A DNA stretch of 64,000 nt from Glossina fuscipes. Taxonomy: Eukaryota > Arthropoda > Insecta > Diptera > Glossinidae. The translations under genes were made by a program, and so were the position numbers. Below, in pieces: positions 50,330 to 62,600 of this stretch. The notes under the pieces are model-generated. The model was not told the origin of the DNA and did no database searches. It saw nothing but the letters and a program-made list of their open reading frames with translations. Location: positions 1,168,188-1,232,187 of the forward strand of contig NW_023998569.1 in NCBI RefSeq assembly GCF_014805625.2. Reading direction: 5' to 3'. Every line of letters starts with the position of its first letter. Position 1 is the first letter of the stretch.

Positions 50330-51580
50330 GGTCCAAACAAACACGATAATGATATATAATAATGATGATAATGTGAAAATCATGCTTGTATAAAGTTATA
50401 TTGTAATTGTGATAAATCCTATAGTCCTTTGTAAACTGGTAGGTATATAACATATTTGAAAAGAAAACGTTGTCACATTTTTTTTGTATATAAGTAAATA
50501 GAAAAAGATATCCATTTTTTAAATAACAAAAAAAGAATCAACACATATTCGCAACTAGTTACGATGCATCGTCCCTCTTGTGAATATTAAGATTCTACAT
50601 TAAGTTCGGATAAATTTAAATCTAGACTATATATTTTTAATTTAATTTAATTCATTCATATTTTTAAGATTTTCACTTTCATTCCGCAATCGAACCAGAG
50701 TCTTCGCTCTCTGACGGTGTGTGTATATAGTAGAGAAAAGTATTCCTATTATTGTTTAAAATTTATTGTAACCTAATAATAGTAATAATAAAAAAAAGAG
50801 AAAACCGATTGTTTATCTACTCATCAACCAACGATCGACCAAGATTCCATGTACAGTGAAGATGTATTTAAAAAAACTTCGTTGTTAGTTAATTAAATTT
50901 TAATACTCGTTAAGAATGCTTGTGCGTATATTATTGGGCATTGTATTTCAATTTTTGTTTCTCTTTTTTTTCCCTTTTATTCCCTATTTCTAGTAAATAT
51001 TAACATAATAATAATAATAATATACTTACACATACACGTTGACACAGTTGGTATCAGTTGCTATGATTAAATTAAAGCCTTCGATCATTGTATGAAAATC
51101 CGTATAACTGCCATATAAATAAAGTGTAAAAAAAAACAAGTGCGAAAAAGGAAGTAAATCATATAGATAAACAAAAGAAATTGCAATTCGTTTGCATTGG
51201 ATACGTGTGCGTTCGTGTAAGAAGAACTTATAACTTTTTTAATACTTTTATGAAAAGGCAACTAAAAATTTTATCTAACAGTCTGTAAATAATTAGTTAA
51301 ATATTTTTATTTGTGTGCGTGTGTGCTGTTATTATGTATTTTCTATTATCTAACAGTACGTTTAAAAAATATTTATAAAAGCATATTACTGTGTAAGTAC
51401 TTAGAATTAATTACGTTTTATATTATATTCTATTCTGCAATATGTAAATATAGTTATTATGAGAATTTTTATAATAATTTAATTAGAAAGTAAAGACAGG
51501 TAACGTGTATACACGAGATCTTGAAGTATACGAATACAATTTTATAATGAATGCCAATAAAATGCATAAATATATATTGT
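50330..51580 (+). other. Cadherin 3' untranslated region (approximate)
   Basis: This is the AT-rich sequence after the stop codon. Candidate polyadenylation signals AATAAA lie at 50787-50792, 51118-51123 (followed by a short A run) and 51556-51561. Which one is used cannot be decided from sequence. Confidence 0.6.
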
Positions 51581-52911
51581 TTTGAAATTCGCTTTTATAA
51601 GATACAGTCCGTGTCACTGGATTGCGGATATTTTGTTTAAGAGAAATACACTTCAAAGTTCTTTTATTTACAATTATATTTCTTTTAATGTAGGATCATT
51701 TACAAATTATTTTTGACAATACTCTTTTGTAGGTATTACAAGCAAAAAACAAGAAATTGTCGATTCTTTGTTAGAGAATAAGGAATTTGGATATAATTGG
51801 TTAATTCGAGACATATTACTTCAAAGGTCAAGAGTATGTTCAGGATCTACCGCTCGGCGAATTTCCTTTCGAATGATTAAATGTTTGCGGCAGTCTAATA
51901 TTTAGTATAATTTGATTTTGATTTGATTGACATCCAAGTTTCACTTCACTAATCAGTTACTTTTCATTACATGCAAAGATGACGTAATTTATAAAATCGC
52001 CAGTGATGTACAGATGGTTGTGGAACTTGTATCTCTTTGCTGTAGAAATCCACAATTATTTGAAGCTTATCCAGGATAAGCACTTTGTAATTTTTTTACA
52101 GCATTTATATTTTAATTGTTCCCTTTCCCCTTTTTTTAATTCAGTTAAGTAATAATGTCAATAAAACTTTCGCGTTTTTAACTTTTAACAGTAGAATCTT
52201 TTTATTTTAATGAGATATTTTCGTTCCAAAAGTTTTAAGTGTACTTTTTTCACTTATTATTTATTTACAAATGACTTTCCCCTAAAAAATTCAAAATACG
52301 TATAGATTTCGTTTCACAAGAACAACAACATAAAATACAAATAAGTTATTTTAATCACAATTGTTCGATAGAAATTTGAAGGTGAAAATGTTCCTTAAAC
52401 TTAAAGGTAAGAAGACTTAAATTTGGCTACGGATATACGGAATACTAACTTTCAGTTCCCTATAACACATTGGCTACCTTTCTATTCGATTTCCGATTAT
52501 ACAACTATGCAAATAAAACTTCTAACGTAGAGGCTAAAAGCGAAGCATAATTTACTTTCTACTTTACTTTCTTCTTTACTTTATTCTACTTTTTGTGATT
52601 TTGTTTTAACAGCTTTTTTTCAGAAAGTTGACAAAACTGTTTTCGTTGCCTCTTTTTAATACAAAATTCTCTTGAAGTTTGTTTACAGCACTTAACTTGG
52701 GCCTCGATAAGGAGTGCACAGCAAAGTAAATTTTACGCTCAAAATAAAATTTTATTACTCTCAGCTTTCATCTTGGGCTTCGATAAGGAGTGTACAGCAA
52801 AGTAAATCTTACGCTCTGAAAAAAAATGTTTTACTCTGAGAGGAATAGTGTCTGAAAGAGAGGGAAAGAGACGGAACTATTAATATTAAATATTTTCTTT
52901 TTTTCTTTTAG
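51581..52911. other. Intergenic stretch between the cadherin and the small membrane-protein gene
   Basis: No open frame here can be supported. The sequence is AT-rich and contains the tandem duplication at 52696-52816. It may hold the promoter or untranslated leader of the downstream gene. Confidence 0.5.
52696..52816. repeat. Two tandem 45-bp units at 76-bp spacing
   Basis: 52696-52740 and 52772-52816 both read CTTGGGCYTCGATAAGGAGT then GYACAGCAAAGTAAATYTTA and CGCTC. Three differences occur in 45 bases. The copies sit about 100 bases upstream of the probable first visible exon of the small membrane-protein gene. Confidence 0.9.
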
Positions 52912-53181
52912 TGTCATTGCTAGTTATTGTTGCGAGCGGAAGGTTGTGCGGATTTTGAAAAGCGGCAAACACCAAATTAGAAAAAGAGAGATTACTCTGT
53001 TGTCCAAATTCTTGTGTATTGAATTGATTGGAGGCTAATTTACGTCGCGTTTGGAGTAATTTGATTTGAAGTTAACTTTTGTCCGGAGAAAATTAAAATT
53101 TTTTGTTGTGTAAACCTCACACAATATATAGCGGAGAACCTTAAAAATGTGCAAATGTCTGGCCGGAAGTATAGTTTGCTG
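52912..53181 (+). other. 5' exon of the small membrane-protein gene (leader plus first 11 codons)
   Basis: A pyrimidine tract ending TTTCTTTTAG at 52911 could be a 3' splice site, which would make this an internal exon. The leader then runs about 235 bases to the ATG at 53147, whose context is CTTAAAAATG. The donor is GCTG|GTAAGT at 53182. Whether transcription starts here or upstream is not decidable from sequence. Confidence 0.45.
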
Positions 53182-56100
53182 GTAAGTTTATTTTCACTTT
53201 GATTTGGTTTGGGAAAATAAACAATACCTCTTAAATAAATATTCTAAAGAAAGTGCAATGTGAACACTAAATTATACCGATGCTGACTACGAGTAATTGT
53301 CGGCGTACACAAATTTTCATGCGTCTTACTTATATAGAAATATTTATAAAATTTCATGCTTGTCGGTTTTTCTTACCTTGAGAGAATAGTCCAGAAGTCT
53401 TCTAATCTGTTATATACCCGTGTATATTTAGTTGGGCAGGGTGAGAGAGATAGGGAAAAACTTTCGACTTTCGATTGCATTTTAAAAGATGTATGCTTGA
53501 TCGCTAAATATCAGTGTTCATCTGTCGAGTATTCATTTTGCCTGCGGTCACATCTCGATCGACGGAAAAGAAAATAAGAAACCTTGACTTTAACCAAAAA
53601 CTGCACTTCGGCCACTTTTAGAGCCACTAAAGAGCGCTGATGTTGACTAATTAGGCGCTTCTTATTTTGTTTATTAGCGCATTTATTATAAATAAGTTTA
53701 TAGCCGGTCTCGTTATTGTTGTAATATTGTACGTAAGTGATCCCAAATATATGGATAAGGTGGCCAGAAGTCCTTGGCGGGCAAGAAGCATACAGAAGAA
53801 CTGCGACCTTTTGGCCGGAGGAAAATTTGATTTCTTCTTCTTTTTTGGGTGATCGCGATTTTTATGATTGGAAATTTTCAAAAACTTGAATAGCTACGTT
53901 TCAGAGCTTGTTTTTTTTAGCTTCTCTACTTTGGAATATTAATGATCTTTTTTCTTTATATGTTAATACTTTCTCAGTTTATAGTCTCCAGACTGTAGTC
54001 AAAAACTTCTCTTTCCTGCCGAAAAGAAGACGCATATCTGCACTTGCGTTTAAAATAATACCCTTAATAACCATACCATAGATAGACCTCAATGTAAAGT
54101 AGCATAAACCACAAGATTCTTTCTTTATAAAGCCGATACCGAAAACATACTCTTCAATTTTTTAATGACTTGTTTTAAAAAAATTCTAAATTGTGGGTGA
54201 TGTCTATCACACAAAATTACAGGCCGAAGGAGATTATAGATATATTTATGTCATATATGTAAAATAGCTATGGTATGCATGCAAAATAAACTTGTGAATA
54301 CATTTCCATTCTCTTCGTACAATGTTTCAGTTTATTCGTATTTTTATATATATGTATATGCATATTGCATACAAACATTACATTAACTTCCTTTACTCTT
54401 GGCGTGAGAGAACAAAATAACACGACAAAAAGTTCGAAATGTTTTTAAATAAAACGCGAATGTGCAGAAAGACGTCTCAGTTTTTAAAAAGATTGAACAA
54501 AAGGGCAAGTCTGCAACTGGCAGCAATTCTGTTAAATTGAAAGGGTAACTGCGGAGCAAGTCTGCAACTGGCAGCAATTCTCCGTAACATTCTCAAGCCG
54601 TTCTAAAACAAACAAAATGTGGTGTGTGGAATAAAAAATGTTTTTTTTTAACTTTTTCCTATATGGTATTCGAAATTCGTCTCGAAGTGAATGAAATCTT
54701 CACACTTTAAATGGTGTGATACTAAGTACATATTGCCAGACCTGTATGTGCGTGAACCTATACAATGTTTGCGTATGAAAAGTGAAGAACTTAAAAGCCA
54801 ATTGAATTTGCCAATCGGCTCGCAACTGTAGAAAGCAACTCTAACGAAAATCGTTCCATATGATTCTACGTTTTATGCATGCGTGTCTTTTATAGTACAT
54901 AGTACTTCTAAACACTTGATTGCTAGGCTCTTAATAAAAAAATGCGAACGAAACTTTAAATGTCCATATGCGCCAAGCTTATGTTATCACTCTCACTTTT
55001 CGAATTCAAACATCGCACTTTCAATTAAGATGATAATGATAAATGCATCACCTAAGTTTAACAAGATGCACCGAAAAGCATCGTAGTGTCGTTTCTATAA
55101 ATACTAACATTAAATTGTTAAACAAGCAACATAGCAGCTATGCAAAAATTTAGCACTTTGAAAGCGGCAAGTACAATATAAGTAAAATAGAATATTGGTG
55201 TAATTGGCTTCGTTTCGGTTTGGAATTAATCTCTCAGTGTCATCATTCAATTAAAGCAACATTCGACGCCGGCACACACGCAGGTTGACAAGAAGGGCCA
55301 AGAACTTGTGTCAATGAACCCAAAAATGTGCAATATGTTGTATTTACTTTTTAAATTTTAGTCTGTCTATGTTCTTTTCATTGCTTATGAATATTGTGTT
55401 ACTCTTGTAACTTGTCCATAGCTTTTTCGGTAAATTGCGCTTTTAAAAATATCGCCACTTTTTTTATTTATTGCAGTATGTATACGGATTACCTGGGAGC
55501 GTTTTCATTTTAAACAAGTGAAAGTCGCAAAATGCAAACTTTACTGTTACGAAATGCATTCAAAAATATATACGGCAATTTTTACCAGTTTTCACTTCTT
55601 GCCACTTCCACAATGACCAGTCAAGATAAATATCGAATGAGTTAAACGGTTGAAGGTTGCTTCGATTTGCCGCATTAGTAACCGAGGCCGTCCTTTTATC
55701 TCTATTAAATGCTGCTGCTAGAGTATAGATACGCTGCGAAAATTGAGATAAAATACTAGAACTTGACATATATATTTAAATGATGGATTTAATAATCATA
55801 ACTAGCCTGTAGCTTAAAGTTCATAGCAGATTATTATTTAGATTTCTACAACTATCTTTCATGCTCATCAGTCAAATCAGCTAATTCGCGAATTAGCTAC
55901 TCATCAACCTACAGCAGTTGCTTTGCAATTTTTGCAAAGAGGAGTATAAAAGACTCGCCTTAGAGTCTATATAATTTTCTCATTTTTGTTTTTTAAAGTT
56001 AGTTTTAAATGTTAAAATCTTTGTTTCATCTATGGACACCAATTAGTCATCGACCAAAATTAGTCGAATAGATGTCCGGGGATGTAAAAATTTTTCCTCA

Positions 56101-57445
56101 AAAATAATGTAATAAAATAGAACAAACAAAAATGGGACACAGCCCAGTATTAAATACCTTACACTGTTTCACTTAATACAGTTACTCATATACTGGCTTT
56201 TCAAAATAAGGTGGCGTCATATGACAAGTGGTCCGACCCAAACCATTCTTAATAGCGTTAGTCCTCTATTTATCGACGCATACTTAATATACCCTTGCAC
56301 CGCAAATGGTGTAGGGTTTGAGAATTTGCTGTTTATACATTTTTTACATTTTTATTACCTTCAGTTTTTTATTTTTCTCAAAAATTTTGTACTTTTTGGA
56401 AATGACAAAGGAGTTCAAATGTTTTTAATTGGGAAACTCGAAAAGTGACGATTAAGGAAAATAAGTCAATGAAAAATTTATAAGAGTTATTAATTGAAAA
56501 ACGTTTCTATGTTCCGCTCTTGCAACCATGCAATCTTCTACGTGCAAGTAGAGTTCGCTTGAATCACACACATACACTTTTAATTGTTTATTTCTATAAG
56601 AGACGGTGCTGCGCCGAATAACTGCCTCATCTAAATGCTGGCCATAAGAATTGAAAGGACTAAAGTAAGAATATACGCCATTACAACAAATGCATTAAAC
56701 TTTCCATTAATAAAAAACAAACATTTCGTTAATTAAGAAGTAAAAGTAAAACTTCCACTTTATTCCAAAATGTCCAAATTTATAAAAGTACCTAAGTGAC
56801 TTGCCAGTTCACATATAAAAACATCTAAAAAGTGTATTTATGGCACAGAAGGGCGTCGCTATGACTAAAGTGTTCTGCTATACTATATTTTTGGCGCCAC
56901 ATTATGAGGATAATACATATTTTGAGAAAACACAATCATAGTTTCCCAAACTTTAGTAAAGGAGAATGTACTCAACTTACGCCGAATTTTTTTCTTGTTA
57001 GCATATGATTGTTTTTTATATGCCTTATTTAGCGTTTTAATAAATGCCTTTCCAAACTAACGAAATTATGTTTCCGAAACTAAAGAAATTTTACATATGT
57101 CTTTGATCAAATTTTTTTAGTGAACAGCCTAACCCGCTCGCTACATGGACAAAATATCGATCACACTCCAAGATAAAATAAGTTTTTTTAAACTGATCAA
57201 ATGTGCGATAGTGGACTGTGGAGAGAAACGGCTAGATCAGATATATATAACGGTTGATAAGCAACAAGTTAGATTTATAAGTACCTACATGCCAAGTTTT
57301 ACTTTCAAATATCAGTTTTTAAATTGTGGAAAAATAAATCAGACCGCTGACGGATTGAAGTAGAAGAAGAAGAATCAACATGGTGGAATCCACACAGAGT
57401 GCCGAACTATTCGATATCATATATATTTTACAAATCTCTTTTACG

Positions 57446-57483
<38 letters not shown>

Positions 57484-60469
57484 AATATTTTTTTTTTCAA
57501 AAAAAATCCGATTTTCATATGTAACTTGCGGACAGACAAGTAATTTTCATATACTTCAGTAATTCAGTGATGAGCTTAAAAATTATAAAGCGTTTTGCCA
57601 TCCACAGATGTCTCAGTTAATGTGCGAAATTATTTTTGCACTTATCTTTGAAAAGGTTGTAACAAATTCGAAACAATATAAACTATAGATTTAGCTATTT
57701 GTTAGATTGGTTGGGTTGTCGATATCTGCCGTCTTTATTCTTAGGCTCGGTGTGGAAACATTCATTAAAAATATAGTCATGTTTCAAGTTTCTGTCTCAA
57801 CTTTTATGTTCGCAAGCTTGCGAACTAACATAGGCGGAGAAATGAACGTGAAAAAATCAACCGAGATTATTATGACAATTTAAAATTATGTTACTTGTGA
57901 AGAAAATTTCGAATTATTACCACCGGCAGAATAAACTTGTGTACAATGGTCGCCGTTAGGAGATAATTAACAAAAACACGCACAATAAGTAGTCACACAA
58001 CTCAATTTTAGATTTGCGCTGAATATGAATAAACTTATGATAAATTTTACATTTTTTTACGCAACCCTATGAGGCAAGCAACCACAATGATGGTGGTTCC
58101 AATAGATGGATACGATTAATTCATTTTCCTCAGTCACAAAGCAAGAATAACGCTATTTATGACCGCTAGGAAGACTACCTTTACGAAATTTATACGTAAA
58201 AGAGTTTCTTAGAAAATATTAAGTTCTTAGCGAAAATTGAATTCTTTAAGGTTGTAAAGTCTCCTTAAATGATCTAAAACAATGGATTAGTTAATATTAA
58301 AACTATGTTTGTTTCTCATAGATATCTCAAATTTGGCCGATGTTCGAGTACTCTTACGTCGTTTGATCAAATAATTCAACCCCATAATATATTTATATTT
58401 CTAGCAAAGACAGAAAAATACTTGCTTCCGCTTTCTCCACATAGGGAACCTCTGTTTACCATTTCATCCTTAGGGAAATGATCAGGAATATTGTAGTAAC
58501 GTCGCCCGCCAGGCGAGTTTTATATAAAACTTATCACCCTCCCAATAGTCATTATCATATTAAAAGAGTTTTGCTCAATATTTTTACAGCAAAATTTATT
58601 CACTTTTATATAAATCCCGCGATTATGATGATGATATCATTTTATATTGCGCTAATAGTCTGACAAATACGTACAAAAATGTAAAGTAAATGTATTTGCA
58701 AATAAAATGTAAATAAATGTTGAATGCTGTACTTTTCCATTCCAGCATCCACGCTGCTAATCAAAAATGGGAGAAGAGAGAAAAGGTACAAGTAAGTAAG
58801 CTAGTGAAAGGAGTTCAGATATTCATTTTTTTCAGTTTAACAGAGATTGTGAAGGAATTTATTGGGAGCAACTCTGTGCTCTCTCTATTTTCAACGCATT
58901 GTACTTCTTTTTATAACCCAAGTAAAGGAAAAAAACAGCTAAGTTGTGCGAAGTAAAAAATTGCGAAAAAAAATTAAAAAAAGCAATGAGCAAGGTTGAA
59001 AATTAGAAGAGGAAGTATAGAAATAGAAACTAGCTTAGCAATATGAAAAAATTTGTAAGAAAATTCGATCATTGTTCGCCTCGCAAGTCTGAAGTTACCA
59101 CTTCAGGTGAAAGTAAAGGGTACTGAGTCATTTTAAGGCATAAAATAAAGTTGAGTAAAGAATTAAATGAAAATATTTGAACGATTGAATCCTGACCTAC
59201 TTGTATTGCAACAAAGTAAGGTTTAAAAAAAACTATTTTTATTAATCCAAGTATTTTGTACACGCACCACAGGATGGCCATTACTACTGTTTTCTGCATT
59301 TTTTGCTTTAACATTCTATTAAATGCTGTAGCTGTATTGGTGAATAGAAGAAAGATAATGCAATTCGAAACATCAGAAATTAAAATATTTATAAAACATT
59401 AAAATGAATTTACTAGCAATTACAATTATATTGGACAGAAAATTTTTGTGATCAGATGGATATATTATCAGTTGCTTGGTCACGAGCTTACGCTATCAAC
59501 AAACACTAACGTAATTCATTTGAAACACGAAGGCAGAATACTCAAAGGTCCGATATAGTGATTTTTCAACACAATGATGCTCGACCTCGTATAACGAAAC
59601 GCACGCACTAACCGTTAGAAATATGATACCCTACCTCTTGACTTAAAAAGTGCTACGCTCCCTGCTGTATTCACCAGACGATCACCTCCCCTTTTGACGC
59701 TAATATCAACTGATGGCTTATTGGCTGTAGGCTGCATTAATATTAAGATGATATCAAGAAACGTCGACTTCTTAAAAAATCACATCTTTGCGAAAGGCAT
59801 TCATTCATATTCTGTTTAAACATGAGAGAAACAGTGGCTAACAATGGATAATGCTTTGATGAAACCATTTTTTTTACGTATAAGAAAAATTCGGCAAAAA
59901 TTACATCACACTCCTATTTTTTTTTCTTCTAACTTACCACTGCTGCACTTTCACGTAGAGATGTATCGATTTACGTAATACCCATAAGTTAAAAAAAAGG
60001 CTACTCTAACTTGAACATAAGTTGGTTACAGATGCAGGCTCTATACTATTTCTATTTTATTTTATTCGACCATAAGACCGGATATAATATCTCAACTGTA
60101 TGTAACAGGATCATCAAAGTCTTAAACTATTTATAATTGCATTTTGTTTGAATACAGGAAGTCTGTTGCCCTTCTTAAATCATCTATAAAATTTTCTTCT
60201 CTTTAAAGCTGTTGCCGATGCGCTGTTTGCTTATTAGTATCGCTTCTTAGCAGTGCCTTCGTGTTGCTCGTTATTGTAGGAGTAGTCATTTACTTTGTCT
60301 ACTTTTATGACGGAGATCATAGTAAAGATATAGAGAACACTCTAATGAAAGCTAAAGAAAAATTTGAAGAAACTAAAAATATACTTCGTAAGTTCTATGA
60401 TATTAAGTATTAATGAATAAGACTGTCTAAACACTTTTCTGTTCTTAATCTTTGTTTGCAGAACATTAA
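53147..60469 (+). CDS. 73-residue Cys-cluster single-pass membrane protein (spliced, unrecognised)
   Basis: Three coding pieces join in frame: 53147-53181 (ATG, ends TTTGCTG|GTAAGT), 60209-60387 (after CTCTTTAAAG, ends CTTC|GTAAGT) and 60462-60469 (after TTTGTTTGCAG, stop TAA at 60467-60469). The protein starts M, then CKCLAGSIVCCCCRCAVC (eight cysteines within 19 residues, split by the first intron). A hydrophobic span follows at about 20-45 (VLLVIVGVVIYFVYFY), then DGDHSKD and a charged, helix-prone C-terminus (KAKEKFEETKNIL). Basic residues before the span suggest Cys-cluster-inside topology, so the cysteines are candidates for palmitoylation. Retaining the last 74-base intron would give a 79-residue form ending RKFYDIKY. 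The exact phase fit and the continuous Cys/hydrophobic pattern across a 7-kb intron argue for a real gene. I do not recognise a family. Confidence 0.72.
54505..54581. repeat. Perfect 26-bp direct repeat, 51-bp period
   Basis: GCAAGTCTGCAACTGGCAGC followed by AATTCT occurs identically at 54505-54530 and 54556-54581. The intervening 25 bases are unrelated. A recent local duplication is the simplest explanation. Confidence 0.92.
56195..56330 (-). repeat. Dispersed fly repeat, copy 6, with terminal palindrome
   Basis: GTGGTCCGACCCAAACCATTC and AATAGCGTTAGTCC match the reverse-oriented body of the other copies. It ends at an imperfect hairpin, TACCCTTGCACC...GGTGTAGGGT (about 56290-56318), which looks like the terminus of the repeat family. 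Confidence 0.55.
57450..57480. repeat. (AT)n microsatellite
   Basis: About 15 AT units inside the long intron of the small membrane-protein gene. Confidence 0.95.
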
Positions 60470-60900
60470 ACGTTGAAATCCAAAGATTACAACAAGGACT
60501 TATTGGGTGTGAAAAATCGAAAAATATTTAAATAATAGTATTTAAAATTATAGTATTTAACTCTATTGCTCTTTTAGTAGATAAGTGTGGCCTTACGTGT
60601 TTTTCTTATTCAATAGATTTCACACGTTTGTTTTATATTTTAGCAAATGTAAATTCTGTATATTATCGTCGTTCTTTTTTATTGTATTTTTGATAAAAAC
60701 AAACTGCGGTAACGTTTAAAGGCTATAAACCATAGTATCATTTACTGGATTTTACAAAGATCAGCAAAATCTCATCTAAAAAATAATTTATAACTGAATG
60801 TTGTCTCACAAGTGCATGCCGATCCAATAGTTAACAAAATATATAAAAGTTTAAACATTTTTTTATACGTGTTTTATTATTAAATAAATATACATGCGCA
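60470..60900 (+). other. 3' untranslated region of the small membrane-protein gene
   Basis: This is AT-rich sequence after the TAA, with an AATAAA signal at 60883-60888 that could end the transcript. No other feature is seen. Confidence 0.45.
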
Positions 60901-61860
60901 CATACAGTAAATATATATATTATGAAAAAATTGAAAGTCAATGTAACTAAAAAATGTTTAATACTAGTGCTAACAATGATAATATGTAAGGGTAAAATTA
61001 AAACAATTTTTTGAAAACTTATCTAATAAATTTGTATGAATTAATTTTATTGTATGTAACGCTTTGGTTTTGTGTTTCTTTTCTATTAATTATCACACAA
61101 AACTATTCTGATCTATTAAACTTGCTTGAGATTGAAGAAAAAAGCTGCGCAACGACGAAATCTAATAGGACTTTCAGTAGAATTTCAGAGATTTCGAATA
61201 ATATTCGACTCGTAAGATTAAAATGAATTAAAGCTATGCTAAAGTTTTATTGTACACGGGTTCCCAGTTTTAATTCTTCCATGCGCTCTTAGTAAAACCT
61301 ATTAAAAAAGTTTTTCTCTCTCTCAGTCAATAACCAATATTTTTTTTCAGTACTGTAGGGACAATTGGCATCCACCCCTGAATTTAATAATCGTAACGGT
61401 ATCTTGTGAGCATATAAATGAGTAGTTCTTTAGAATACGCTTATAAAAGACCGATGGAATCTGTAGAAACAAACTTTTTACATATGCTTGGACATTCGTT
61501 AAAGAATTTGAATTTTCAAAACATAAGTTTTATTAAACGCATACTTATTAATAATTATTTTAAAAAATTTGAAAAAAAACGCAGTAGCCTTTGTAAAAAA
61601 AATATTTTTTATATATAGCATCTTCGCCGTACCATTAAAATACCTCATATCTCAGCCAATTGACCTTATATAAGTTATAATAATAATAACTTTCTCTCGT
61701 AAAAACGGATTTTGCGATTTAGAAAAATTAAATGACATCGACTTTAATAAGGAGGTTCATATTTTCCAAAAAAGATCTATTCAAAATCGGCTGTAAAATT
61801 CGTTAAAGTGAACTAGTTAAATAAATTCCTACGTATTTCACTTTGGGCTATTTTTGCCCA
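60901..61860. other. AT-rich intergenic sequence
   Basis: I see no gene or repeat here that I can support. The short frames at 61011 and 61418 have no recognisable domains. Confidence 0.5.
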
Positions 61861-61863
61861 AAA

Positions 61864-61950
61864 GATGGGGTAGCTCAGTGGCTCAACGTTTCCCTTCACA
61901 AGAATTTTCTTCAAAGTATTCTTTTCTTAGAAAATTGTATTTCGAGATTG
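61864..61950 (+). other. tRNA-like A-box segment
   Basis: GATGGGGTAGCTCAGTGGCTCAACG contains a perfect A-box-like TAGCTCAGTGG (61871-61881) in a tRNA-like 5' arm context. About 60 bases on, TTTCGAGATT (61940-61949) is only a poor B box. There is no closing acceptor stem, so it is not a functional tRNA. It may be a tRNA relic, the head of a tRNA-derived SINE, or chance. Confidence 0.3.
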
Positions 61951-62600
61951 CTTATTTTACATTCACAGTTCTCCCTTTTTTATACCAAAGGTAAGTTCAT
62001 TTTTCTTAATCCATAGAACTAGCCCCACCATCGTTGTAACCGCACGTCCACTCCTCCGCTCACCTCGCGACCAACTCTCCTCTCACTTACTTTGCTCTAA
62101 CTTAAAAACTTAACTAAATCTCGGCTTAAGCTAAGTATTCTGATTTCTCCTTTCTTAATTTTTCCTTTACTTAATTTCTCTTTATTTAATCCTAACTTAC
62201 TGTTGGTGATTTTTGTCGTTGCTCTGCTCAGAATACTACTGCGATTGTTCCCGATGGGCAAAAGAAACTGTGATTTGCTGCTGTTGTTGTGGTGTCGCCC
62301 GTGATGTTGTGTTGGCGACTGGTGGTGAGCCTTTCCCGGGGTGGCCTGTATGTGAGAAGGCTTCGGCAGAGCGGGTGCTTACCGTCTTCGGGTGCGGCGG
62401 GGGCCGACCCGCTTAACTTCCCACTCGCCTCGTTGGCGGACTGTGATGACATACATCACCTCGTGCTTCAGCACAACCTGTGGTCCAGTGCTCTGGTCCG
62501 CTGAAATTCTCCGAACATTTGGGTGATCCGTCCGGCCTGTGATTCGGTGACGGGTTGGCGACTGAACCAGGTCGGCCTTTGAGAGAAAGTATACGACTGC

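Larger units (their letters stand above)
53182..60208. other. Long intron (~7 kb) of the small membrane-protein gene
   Basis: The donor is GTAAGT and the acceptor is TTCTCTTTAAAG. Contents seen: a perfect 26-bp direct repeat (54505-54581), a dispersed-repeat copy (56195-56330), and an (AT)n run at 57450-57480. Otherwise it is AT-rich sequence without a supportable gene. Confidence 0.6.

Noticed and set aside
52912..52950. Inr/DPE-like promoter (TCATTG with GGTTGT) for the small membrane-protein gene
   Set aside because: The initiator deviates from TCAKTY and the downstream element is one base off the strict +28 spacing. The same place also fits a splice acceptor.
58741..58800. Possible extra exon after ATTCCAG in the microprotein intron
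   Set aside because: The flanking exons already join in phase. Inserting this piece would place charged sequence into the Cys cluster, and the donor is poor.
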